This document shows positions 43,291 to 53,743 of a stretch of 64,000 bases of DNA, piece after piece; the stretch's first letter is position 1; the number at the start of each line of letters is the position of its first letter. This DNA comes from Humulus lupulus (Eukaryota; Streptophyta; Magnoliopsida; Rosales; Cannabaceae): the NCBI RefSeq assembly GCF_963169125.1, contig NC_084793.1, forward strand, positions 136,440,297 to 136,504,296, read 5' to 3'. The position numbers were made by a program, and so were the translations under genes. The notes under the pieces were generated by a model, which had not been told where the DNA came from, made no database searches, and saw only the letters and a program-made list of their open reading frames with translations.

Positions 43291-44270
43291 TGTTATGATT
43301 GGTTAAATACATGGTGAAATTGGTTACACGCGAAGAGGTGCAAAACCATAACGAATTCACAAAAGTCAACATGTGAGAGTTGACTTTTGGTATAGGCATT
43401 TATAAATCATCTTTTTGGGCCCAAAGTGTTTCTTTGGAGTATATGAGAGTACCCAAATTTTTTTGGGAGAATTTGAGGATGTTTTAAGACAATTTTTGGA
43501 GCGTCAAGTCAATGGCATCTGCGATGCGTCACAGGCGACGTGTCGCTCGGCCACAAAATGGTAGATCATGTGACGTATCGGTTGGTACTAGACGACATAT
43601 TGCCTGGGCAATCCGTACGAATCTATACAGTGATGTGTTTTGGCTCCAAAATTAAAATTAAAATGCTATAATTTCATTGGTTGAGTCTAATGAGGATCCT
43701 ATACTATTTAAAGGGTTCATTTGAGTTATTGGTGACTTAATCACTCACCCCTCTCTCTAAATCCCTATCTCTCTAGCTCTTAAGATTACTAGTTTTCTCC
43801 AAGAAACTCATCAAGCATTGCTTAACTTGCATGAGTTCAAGGCTTGTTAAATCCCAAATCTCATTCTACATGGTTGAAACTTCAAGCAATAAGGGAAGAC
43901 TTGGAATAGAGATTTTGGACAACAATATTCTTATTGTCTATATGCCTTAGAAGTTCCCCAAGTTTGAAGATTCAAGTTGCTCAAGAAAAAATATTGTATC
44001 TCTCTAAACCCTAATTTTGTATTTGTGTCATTCTATTGTGTTTATGTTGTTAGTATTGATGATTAAATGTTTCTAACTTCATCTTAAAATCATTTATTCT
44101 CTTAATCCTTTATAATCAAGATTTGTGTTCATACCATTAACATGGTTCTTGGATTATCAAGATTTGCATTCATACTTTGAATAAGGTTCTTGTTAGCATC
44201 TAGGGTTTGTAATACTGAATTATTTCTATTATGCATTGTTGATTAAGTGTAAAGCCATAAATTCCCAACA
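43291..44270 (+). mobile_element. Shared copia LTR: 3' of copia-1, 5' of copia-2
   Basis: 980 bp, TGTTATGATTGG to ATTCCCAACA. It aligns with the split 5' LTR of copia-1. Upstream lies a polypurine tract (end of copia-1); downstream lies ATCAAAATCTCTAGTTTC, the same internal start seen at 32723 (beginning of copia-2). One LTR therefore serves two interiors, the product expected from unequal recombination between LTRs of neighbouring or sister copies. Confidence 0.9.
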
Positions 44271-44999
44271 ATCAAAATCTCTAGTTTCTAATTACTTTCT
44301 TTTTGTATTTTGCATAATCTACAATGAGGAAAATATGTTCATCTTTTACAACCTTCAAATCCTTGCTTCAAGATTTGGTTTGTGTTTATCATACAACCAT
44401 GGGAGATAAAAGAAATTTGTATTTGGATATGCACTACATGAATGTGGATATGGATTCAAAGTCTTCATCAGCAAAGGATGAGACAAATAAATGAGATTAC
44501 ATACTTAAGGAGCTTGGTATTATAAAATTCCTAATGTTTCTAAGTTCATCTTATAATCATTTATTCTCTTAATCCTTTATAATCAAGATTTACTTTCATA
44601 CCATGAACATGGTTCTTGGATTATCAAGATTTGCATTCATACTTTGAATAAGGTTCTTGATTAGCATCTAGGGTTTGTAATACTGAATTATTTCTATTAT
44701 GCATTGTTGATTAAGTGTAAAGCCATAAATTCCCCACAATCAAAATCTCTAGTTTCTAATTACTTTCTTTTTGTATTTTGCATAATCTACAATGAGGAAA
44801 ATATGTTCATCTTTTACAACCTTCAAATCCTTGCTTCAAGATTTGGTTTGTGTTTATCATACAACCATGGGAGATCAAAGAAATTTGTATTTGGATATGC
44901 ACTACATGAATGTGGATATGGATTCAATGTCTTCATCTGGAAATGATGAGACAAATCAATGGGATTACATACTTAAGGAGATTGGTATCACCAAATTCC
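44066..44999 (+). repeat. 467-bp tandem duplication across LTR end and gag start
   Basis: Copy 1 (44066-44532) and copy 2 (44533 to about 44999) both start AATGTTTCTAA and run through the LTR U5 end, the leader and about 130 bp of gag. Offset is 467 bp, with few differences (CCAACA against CCCCACA at the LTR end; GGGAGATAAAAG against GGGAGATCAAAG in gag). Confidence 0.92.
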
Positions 45000-45910
45000 T
45001 TGTTTCTAAATGTGTATATTTCAAGTATTTGAATGAAATGTGTTTGCTGCCATATTTTTGTGAGTTTGAGTTTATTGCTTATATTAAGAGCACAATGGTG
45101 AATGGCAATGAACAATTCAAGGGTTATTGTTATACTTGTTTTGTTTGTAAAATTATTGATCATCCTGTGAGATATGGTAATTGTAAAATTAACCATAATG
45201 AGATTAGGGTTAAGGCCAATGATGATGTGATCTTAATTAAATCTAATGTATTCGATGAAGAATGTATGATAACTCTAAAGGAAATTGACATAGTTTATGA
45301 ATGTAGTGATGAGACTAATGAAACCTAAAGAGAATGTGAACATGTCAATGCAATTGATGTTGAGATCATTGTAAACCTATGTAAGGATACCAAGCCTAAT
45401 GCATTTAATGTTGAGATCATTGAAACCTTGAGTGAAGTTGATGTAACCCAAGGAAAGGTGCAAGGATGGTCGTATGATACTTGTGCCACCATAAATGCAA
45501 CCTATGAAAAAACTCTTTTCAAAACCATTGAAAGTGCAAAGATGGGACTTGAAGTCCAAATGAGAAATGAAAAAGAGACCCAAGACACTTGGAAGGGGCT
45601 GCATTGATGAGTTCTTCACTAATGTAAAGAAAGTGACCGTAACTAATATTTTCTATCTTCCCGACATGACTAGAAAAATTGTAAGTGGAAGTGTATTGAG
45701 TAAATCTGGTATCAAAATGAAGTTTGAATGCAGTAAACTCATTTTGATTAAATTGGGCACTTTTGTGGGAAATGGTTATTCATGTGATGAGATAATCATA
45801 CTTTGTATTCTTGATAATGAAAATAATAATATGACATCTAATTCTTGTAATGTGATTAATTATAATTCTATTGCCACAACTTCTTGTAATGTGAATAATT
45901 ATAGTTCTAT
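44867..45910 (+). pseudogene. Copia-2 gag and protease
   Basis: The second gag start (MGDQRNLYLDMHYMNVDMDS) at 44867 is open to 45328. It includes CFVCKIIDHPVRYGNC (CX2CX4HX6C) and MITLKEIDIVYECSDE. After a TAA the text runs through GWSYDTCATINATYEKT (protease, near 45465, Asp kept), then in another frame GRGCIDEFFTNVKKVTVTNI and MTRKIVSGSVLSKSGIKMKF (45567-45926). The gag is short compared with ordinary copia gag proteins. Confidence 0.78.
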
Positions 45911-46225
45911 TACAATACGTGATTAATTCTGGTTCTATTACTTTGTGCCATAATAGACTTTCTCATATAGGTTATAGCACAATTAAAAGAGTTGTTAAGT
46001 GTGGATTAATTAATTGTGATGTGAATGAGCATGATAATTATTAATTGTGTGTTAAATCTAAAATTGTTAAGAAACCTTTTTTCAAGTATTGATAGATGTT
46101 CAAATTTGCTAGATTTAATACATAGTGATTTATGTGAATTAAATGACATGTTGACTAGAGGAGGAAATAGATACTTCATAACTTTTATAGATGATTGCTC
46201 AAAGTATAATTACTTGCATTTTCTT
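45911..46225 (+). pseudogene. Copia-2 pre-integrase and integrase start
   Basis: RLSHIGYSTIKRVVKCGLIN-type text (near 45955), then LLDLIHSDLCELNDMLTRGG (near 46105) and FITFIDDCSKYNYLHF. Interrupted at 46226 by solo LTR C. Confidence 0.82.
46221..46225 (+). repeat. Target site duplication of solo LTR C, left
   Basis: TTCTT, repeated at 48200-48204. Confidence 0.9.
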
Positions 46226-48088
46226 TGTTAGGATTAATACCCTAAAAGCATGTAAAGACATTTTATTGAATGAAATGAAAGGAACAATTTTATTATATTT
46301 GAATATTATATTTATTATTTGAATTAATTATATGATAATATCAAGAAAATTCCTTATTCATTCATGAGAATATGATCTTGTATTAGTACGAGAGAGTTAA
46401 GATCATATATAATGAATAAAATAGTCAGTAACATATTAAAATAAAGAATCTTTAATTAATGGTGACTAGTGCGGTTTACTAAACATACACGATGCGAGTG
46501 ATCTAGATTTGAATTACTGATGTGGATAGACATCTTAGTAAAAGTATTGTATATAAGAGAGATTATATACGACAAGACCGATAAGAATTAATTATCTTTA
46601 TAAACTTTCTGTTTGACATAAAGATTTGATTCTTATCAAAATAGATGATTATTTGTAGATCAGTCTAAATCCTGAGTATTCATGAATTCCTGTCTGTGTT
46701 CATTGGATATTTTGATTCACTCGTTAAGGTTTCTTAGTATAATGAGGCTAATGATTTTTGTTTAGGAGATTCAATATCAAGAATGGTTGGGATCATGAAT
46801 TACAATAATAGAATCCATACTTTTCTAATGGATAGAATATTGGTTCCCTTAAGGGTTAATTTTGGAACTAAATAGTTATTGAGCTCAAATCTATAATTTT
46901 ATTATATATTAATTAGTCGCTAGTGAATTAATGGTACTTAAGGAACAAGAGGTAATTAGAAGGGTAAAATGGTAATCTTGACCAGCTCTAATTAACGAAC
47001 CAATAAATGGAGGAAAAAACTACATTTATTGATTATATCAATAGACTACAAGAGAAAACTCTATAAATATTTAGAGTTTAATTCCATTATTATAGTGGAG
47101 TAATCATGGGATCAATAAATAAGATTATTGGATTAAAGAGTTTAATTAATAATCTGGTTTATTGGAGCTTCGTATTATAGGTCCATGGTCCCCAGATCAC
47201 TTATGTCCTACAATGTCAAGGGTAAGGATGTCAAAAGAAAGATTTGTAGAGAGAATGACTTAATTGCAAAGGAATTAATTTTCCAGGGCAATGAAATAAT
47301 TATGTGATAGTTATGGGAAATCGATTAATTATGATTAATTAATTATTTAACTATATAGTTTTTATTTTGAAAACTATAGGTTAAAATAAATATTAATTTT
47401 ATTTGGATTAATATATAAAGAGAGATTAATAATTATCTTATTTAGAATAAGATATTTATATATTTATTTAAAACTAATATTTTAAGATAAAGTTAATTTT
47501 GAATTAACTGATATTTATTTTGGGATAAATATATTGTCTTAAATATTAATTAAATAAACAAATGATAAAATTAGGGAAAACTCTAACGTGGCTCACGCCA
47601 CTCACTGCACTGCACAATGAGTGGCACCGCACAGAGATATTTCCTATCTCTGGGATTTAAATTTTGAATTTCAAATAATTTGTTTATTTAATTATTCATT
47701 TTTAGATACGATTTAAATTAAATAATTAAATAGTTTATAACTGATCAGTTTTATTATAAACATAAAAAGAAATTTATTGGAAGACATACTCTCTCTTAGA
47801 AAATAGAAACGATAGTTTTCCTAAACTTGAAAACTATTTAATTCCTCTTCTCTTTATCAAACCTCTCTGCATCTCATGTGTTGAGTACATCTAGAGAGTC
47901 AAAAATCAAAATTTTGAATCCTACGTGCCCACACACATCCTTGTGTGTTTGAGGATTGGTTTGGAAGATCAAGGAGTGAACTTTCAGAACTTGGATAGGA
48001 AGATCGTTGATTTTATACAAATAGATTCGAGAACACTTGATAAGCTTGGCTACAAGAGGTAATCTCTAATCTGATTGTATGTGATTTA

Positions 48089-48120
<32 letters not shown>

Positions 48121-48199
48121 ATCTTGGCTAGTATTAATAATTATTATAATGAGCTCATTCCCCGCTGCGTATCTCTGATTTGCTCATTTAATACTAACA
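46226..48199 (+). mobile_element. Solo LTR C (1974 bp) in copia-2 integrase
   Basis: TGTTAGGATTAATACCC ... TTTAATACTAACA, near-perfect inverted ends TGTTAG/CTAACA, duplication TTCTT. Removing it joins integrase text as in copia-1. The plus strand is probably sense: TATA-like CTCTATAAATATTTAGAG near 47059 and a U5-like tail. A (TA)n(TG)n microsatellite lies at 48089-48120. Lineage not determined; the length suits several copia or gypsy groups. Confidence 0.9.
48089..48120 (+). repeat. (TA)n(TG)n microsatellite in solo LTR C
   Basis: A run of alternating AT followed by about nine TG units, near the LTR 3' end. Confidence 0.9.
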
Positions 48200-48204
48200 T
48201 TCTT
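48200..48204 (+). repeat. Target site duplication of solo LTR C, right
   Basis: Second TTCTT, after the LTR end ACTAACA. Confidence 0.9.
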
Positions 48205-49115
48205 AAAAGTAAGGATGAGACATTTAATGCATTTTAAATCTATAAAGATGAAGTAAAAAATCAATTGGAAAGGAAAAAAGTGATAGAGGCGGTGAATACA
48301 ATTCAAATGATTTTAATGAGTTTTGTGTACAACATGGTATTATACAGGAATGCACTGCACCATACACTCCACAACAAAATGGAATAGTTGAAGGAAAGAA
48401 TAGGACTTATCTTGAGATGATTAATTCTAGGCTTTTACATGCTAAATTGTGTTATAATTTGTGGGGTGAAGCTTTGCTTGCTGCGTGCATATATTGAATC
48501 AAATTCCTATGAAAAAGAACAAAGTGTCTCCATATGAGTCACGAAGAGGAAAGAAGCCTAACCTAGGCTATCTTAAAGTGTGGGGGTGCCTTGTTTATTA
48601 CAAGAGCACGGAGCCTAAAAGAACCAAGTTGGGTCCAAGGGTCGTAAAGTGTGCATTTGTTGGCTATGCCTCAAATAGCATGACCTATAGGCTATTAGAC
48701 TTGGAGTCTAATATGATAATTGAATCATGAAAAGTGGAGTTCTTTGAGAATATGTTATATTGTGATAAAGACTTTCAAGAACCCATAGGTGTTGGAGAAT
48801 CTCATAAAGAGAAAGATCCAAAGGTTGATGAGCAAACTATAAATGGCATATACAAACCTTCAAAGCTAGATAATTAGTTAAAGAGTTTAAACAAAAGGAA
48901 AGAATCAATTATTTTGACATGTATGCACCAGTTTCTAGGACAACCACAATAAGAGTTTTATTTTCCATATCATCAATATATAACCTTTATGTTCATCAAA
49001 TGGATGTCCAAATGACATTCCTAAATGGAGATCTTGATGATGACATCTATATGGAACAATTGGAGGGTTTTGTTCTAAGGAGAAATGAACATAAAATGTG
49101 TAGGCTTGTTAAATC
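48205..49115 (+). pseudogene. Copia-2 integrase end and RT start
   Basis: KDETFNAF-type text, the end of the second Asp block (DRGGEYNSN; the preceding codons are deleted near 48278), ECTAPYTPQQNGIVEGKNRT (Glu near 48374), then 48485-48730 MKKNKVSPYESRRGKKPNLG and YLKVWGCLVYYKSTEPKRTK. After a deletion near 48840 the RT text MYAPVSRTTTIRVLFSISSI and HQMDVQMTFLNGDLDDDIYM runs to CRLVKS, where LINE-3 begins. Confidence 0.83.
49103..49115 (+). repeat. Target site duplication of LINE-3, left
   Basis: GGCTTGTTAAATC here and at 56386-56398, a perfect 13-bp repeat. Confidence 0.93.
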
Positions 49116-49209
49116 TTTTTTTTTTTTTTGGTAAATCAGCTAGCTTTGTATTATGCACAACAATTACAAACACTAAACAATTACAACCTCTCACTAAAAC
49201 AAAAGACAA

Positions 49210-51302
49210 TTAATTACAAAGTAAAATCCTCACCCAACTTAAATCCTCATTACTTAGATTCTTAGCCAACAACCAGCTAAATCTATGACAGATTTGAAAC
49301 TTAATATGCTGAATTATATACCCTATAAGCGGCAACTGGAGATTCCATAAAGCTTAATTCCTAGCTACCCAAATATGGTATATACAAGCACATATTGCAC
49401 TAGTATAAGCTCTCCTTATGCAAAAAGAATGCTTACACCTTCTGATCCAGTTCAACAACCCATGCAGTTCAAAACGATAAGATCCTATCCCTAACCAATT
49501 CAAGATAGGTTCCAAACAACTTTTACTGAACTTACACTAAAAAAACAGGTGCCGATGACTTTCTGGACAAAGACCACAGATTACACACATAGTCTCTTCA
49601 GTAACTCCAAATCTGTGTAGCCTATCCCTCGTCGGCAACCTCTGTTTTAACACCAACCAAGCAATAAATTTGTGCTTTGGATGACCAAGTCTATCCCATA
49701 TTGCTGCATAATTCCATCTGGTTTCTGCATTATTCTTCATCAAGATGTAAGCTTTAGCTACACTGTAATGATCCCAGGCAGAGATTTTTTGATGATATAT
49801 GACCTTTAACCCGTCTTTAACTCTAACCAATTGCTTCCAATACCAGCTACTAGAGCTAGGAGCCACATAGTCCCACCAATCCTGCTGTTTTATGTAGACC
49901 GCATGAATCCACTTAACCCACATATTATCTTCCTTGTTAGCTATCGCCCAAACATATTTCCCTAGAGCACACTTGTTCCAAAGACCAATATCCTTGAAAC
50001 CCAGACCTCCATGCTGCTTTGGTTTACAAATCTCTGCCCAAGAAATTTGCCCAGGGCCCTCCACATTATCTCCATTCTTCCATAAGAAGCCTCGAAAAAT
50101 CTGATTAGTTCTGTCTATCACTGAACAAGGAAGAATAATCATTTGAGACCAATAAGTATTAATGGACATCAACACTGAGTTAATAAGTACACATTTCCCT
50201 GCATAAGAAAGGTTCCTAGTACTCCAAATTCGAATCCTTTTCACCATTTTCTCAACCAAACACTCACACTCAGTTTTGGTAATTCTTTTGTTACTAATTG
50301 ACATCCCAAGATACTTGAAAGGCATCCTACTACGCTGGAAACCAGAAGCTTCAGTAAGCTGATACCAACACTCCTCATTTAGCCTAACACCATAAATTAC
50401 AGATTTCATTTTATTAGCCTTCAATCCAGTTGTCTCCGAAAACAACTGAAAACCTCTCAATAATAAGTAAGCTGCCTTGAAATCTCCTTTGCTAAACATC
50501 AGTAAGTCATCAGCAAAGCACATATGAATTGGATGTAAGTTGCTGCATCTGTTATGATATTTGAAATCTGGATGCTTAGCTACTTTAGCTAAAATTCGAG
50601 AGAGATACTCCATTCCTATCACAAACAATAAAGGGGACATCGGGTCCCCTTGTCTCACTCCTCTTCTAGCAGAAATAAGTCTAGTAGGCACCCCATTAAT
50701 CATAAGAGAGAATTTAGCTGTTGTTACACACTTCATTATTAACTGAACAAACTTATTAGGGAACTTAAGAGCAGTCAACATCTCCTGTAAGAAATTCCAG
50801 TCCAGAGAATCATAAGCTTTCTGCAAATCTATTTTAAAAAGGCAAGATGCTTGAGCATTCCTCCTCCCATACCCCCTTACTAGGTCTTGACACAACATTA
50901 TATTATGTGCAATATTCCTGCCTTTAATAAAACCACTTTGGTTCACTGAAATAATTGAAGGGAGAATCTCTCTGAGTCTAGAACATATCATTTTGGTGGC
51001 TAACTTGTAAACCACGTTACAACAAGCAATTGGCCTAAACTCACTCACATTCTTAGGGCAATTAGACTTGGGTATAAGAGCAATATTTGTAGTATTGATC
51101 TCTTTAAGGATTTTCCATGAATGAAGAAAAGATAGTACTGCCTGAGTTAAGTCATCACCTGTGATACTCCAAGAATGCTTAAAAAACCACTGCTATATCC
51201 ATCCGGGCCTGGTGCCTTATCCTCTGGGATCGAAAAAAGAGCAGCTTTAACCTCCTCTGCAGTATACTGTCTTAGTAAATATTCGGATTGATGATCTGAA
51301 AC
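49210..51302 (-). pseudogene. LINE-3 ORF2, reverse transcriptase and zf-RVT
   Basis: After solo LTR D: LLRQYTAEEVKAALFSIPED, KAPGPDGYSSGFF, then a one-base loss near 51184. From there the frame is open to 49537: SEFRPIACCNVVYKLATKMI, IDLQKAYDSLDWNFL, GVRQGDPMSPLLFVIGMEY, catalytic FADDLLMFSKG (near 50500-50525), KCVLINSVLMSINTYWSQM, GGLGFKDIGLWNKCALGKY, and the zf-RVT region WDRLGHPKHKFIAWLVLKQR with CVICGLCPESHRHLFF. The TAG at 49537-49539 stands where LINE-1 and LINE-2 have Glu in FFEC, so it is a single nonsense change; the frame then runs to TAA near 49210. Confidence 0.92.
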
Positions 51303-51307
51303 CAGAG
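51303..51307 (+). repeat. Target site duplication of solo LTR D, left
   Basis: CAGAG, repeated at 53739-53743. Confidence 0.92.
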
Positions 51308-53738
51308 TGTAACGCCCTACTTCCTTAGAGCCGTTACTAAGTGAGTTTTTAAGACAAAACAGTGTGCAATGGACTCGCTAACCGAGGTTTTGAAACAAAA
51401 GTGTGACTAATTAAAAGTTAAGGCTGTAATCTTTAAAAATGCGTCATTTCATTAAAACTTCTATTATTAAACATTTGGGATCCCAAAATAAGGTTTGAAA
51501 ACTGATTACATCTCGAAATAAGGTTACAGTTAAGAAATCATAAAATCATAGGTTATTACAGCCATTTTCGAATAAACCCCCAACCAAAGCAGTCGGGCAG
51601 GCCAAACATGTACGCGCCGCTTCACGCTCTCCGTACTCATGGTTGGTTGATTCAGTCATTGCCCTTACCTGCAACACAGAGCACCTGTGAGCCGAAGCCC
51701 AGCAAGAAAACTCATGCAGAACATAACATATGCAATGTATACAGTTTATCATAACAGATAATCCACAATAAACAAGTCAATCATTAGACTAAGCACACAC
51801 GGCCAAGCCGCCCCAGAGCCTTACCGAAGCCTGGGGTATCGGCTCACGCCGCGAGGATAACTCATGTATCCCTTGGGTCCCACCCTGAATATAGCATAAC
51901 ACATGTATCCACCGGGCCCCGCCCTGATTATAGCATCCCATGTGCTAGGTGTTACTTTCGGCCCACGGCCGCCCCGGCTTACGCCGTACTCGGCCCTTGC
52001 CGCTCATTTCATCATAATCACACATATAGTACATTTGAAATAATCATTCACACACATCATGATTCATTTAAGGTTAAACATTTGCACATAATACAATCTG
52101 GGGCCATGCCCTAACCTCGGGTGTTATAGTTTCCTTACCTGACAATGCGATAGTTAAAATCACCTGACTCCTTGAGCACGATCCCACTCGAGCCTTAGCG
52201 CACACCTAGGCACAAACATAGGTCAAAGTCAACACCGAACCCCAAGTCCGAATACCTAGCCTCGGGACCAATCCCGAGCCCCCGGGAAGTCCCAAATCCC
52301 CAAAACAAAGTGGCGGAATCAAGCCCCGAACCCTAGGTCAAAATCCCTCATAAAAACCCAAAAATTCACCTCTGTGAACAGTGCAGCGCTACAGCGCTCT
52401 AAAGAGGGCGCTGTAGCGCTACAAGCAGAACACCCCTCCAGAAACAGGGACTAGCGCTACAGCGCCCACTGACTAGCGCTGTAGCGCTAGTTGCAGCCCA
52501 GAAAACCCAAAATCGCATTTCTGCAATTTCTTTCACCCAATCTCAAACCAAACTTCCCCAAATCTTTACCAAACTCAAAATCAAGCTTATGAACACTCTC
52601 CATTCATCCCAAGCATCCCAAATCCTCAAATCCCAAGATCATTTATCCCAAATCTCAAAATCTACCATGAACAACCCTAAACCAGAAATTCATGCAAACC
52701 ACAAAGATAAAGTCTTAGAAATCATACCATTGCTGCAAATTTCAACCTTGAATCAACCCTAGGCCTCCTTAGCTTGCTCTCCCCCAAAGCTTGCCCATAA
52801 ATCCCCTGAGATTCCCATCAATCCAGCTCAAAACACAGCTCAAACCATCAAAACCCTTAAAACCGAAAATCTCTAAAACTTACCTCAAACATTGATGTGT
52901 TCTTGCTAATCCTTGCCAAATCTTCAAGTATAACCTTAAGATTCTTGATGCCCAGCCTATCCTAGCTCTCCACCGAGCTTTTACCCAAGAAAAACGGAGA
53001 GGAACGGTGCAAGAACGCACAAACCGTTCCTTGAGAAAACCCCCCCTGTTTTCTCTCTTCTCTTTCTTTCCTTTTCCTTCTTTTCTTTCTTTTCTTTCTT
53101 TCTCTCCACAGCCAACACTCTCTATAAATCCCACTAAGTGTAAAGCCTCATAAATCAATTTCTAAAAGCCAAATGACCAAAATTCCCTTCCTATTAATTC
53201 TCAATCCGTTTGTCCAAATAGGGCCGTTTTAGTCATTTTATCCAATTCCCGCTAATCCTCAAGTGTCCCTAATATTTTCCCGTTGCTTTCCAACACTCGA
53301 TTAACCACCAAATAAATATTCCCCATCATCAAAATAAATCTCAATCTATTCTCTGAATTCCTGTTCATACCCCCAGGCTCGCCCCGAGCTGGGTATAAAT
53401 TCCTGTCAACACTTTCCGCTAGCCTGCTCACTGGGATCGCCTCGAGTCACAAAGCACAGATACATCCACATACCACTGTGGCCTCAACAATCAACACATA
53501 TCAATACAGTTACGCCCAATCATGGCCAAAATTACAATTATGCCCTTCTAACACGATCCGGGCCTACATGCACACTAACTTACATAGTCATGCATCTCAG
53601 ATAAACAAATAGTCATATAACATGCTTTAAATCATAACCATGCATTTAAATAATTAAAATCACACACAAATCCCATCATGCCCTCCTGGCACGCTAATCA
53701 AGGCCCTTAAGCCTTATTAGCGAATTTGGGTCGTTACA
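51308..53738 (-). mobile_element. Solo LTR D (2431 bp), Tekay/Del-like, in LINE-3 ORF2
   Basis: Ends TGTAACGCCC ... GGGTCGTTACA, with 5-bp duplication CAGAG. TGTAAC/GTTACA ends and length suit Tekay/Del LTRs. I favour the minus strand as sense: it would start TGTAACGACCC and end GGGCGTTACA, like the GGGTGTTACA end of the chromovirus LTR at 18030. The two LTRs are otherwise not the same family. Contains two perfect hairpins of AGCGCTACAGCGC type (52385-52420 and 52451-52490) and a C/T-rich run at 53040-53110. Confidence 0.9.
52385..52490 (+). repeat. Two adjacent hairpins built on AGCGCTACAGCGC
   Basis: Hairpin 1: AGCGCTACAGCGC (52385-52397) pairs with GCGCTGTAGCGCT (52408-52420). Hairpin 2: CTAGCGCTACAGCGC (52451-52465) pairs with GCGCTGTAGCGCTAG (52476-52490), 15 perfect pairs with a 10-base loop. 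Confidence 0.9.
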
Positions 53739-53743
53739 CAGAG
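53739..53743 (+). repeat. Target site duplication of solo LTR D, right
   Basis: Second CAGAG, after the LTR end CGTTACA. Confidence 0.92.

Larger units (their letters stand above)
21306..44270 (+). mobile_element. Copia-1: Ty1/copia retrotransposon with two LTRs, hosting Tat-2 and LINE-2
   Basis: The 5' LTR (TGTTATGATTGG to CCAACA) is split by Tat-2 into 21306-21786 and 32255-32722; the 3' LTR is 43291-44270. Between them lie gag, protease, integrase and RT/RNase H text in copia order, all with many stops. Target sequence just before it is CTCGA (21301-21305). The right-hand duplication cannot be checked because the 3' LTR runs straight into a second copia interior. The 3' UTR text (GGTGCCACCTCTCATG) is shared with copia-3, so the elements are related. 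Confidence 0.88.

Noticed and set aside
48089..48120. Possible centromeric or telomeric repeat
   Set aside because: It is a simple TA/TG microsatellite inside an LTR; no TTTAGGG telomere repeats or long satellite arrays are present.
51546..53158. Small minus-strand frames in solo LTR D, including a lysine/glutamate-rich one at 52880-53158
   Set aside because: The charged stretch comes from the C/T-rich run (reverse complement GAAAGAAAG); it is LTR sequence.
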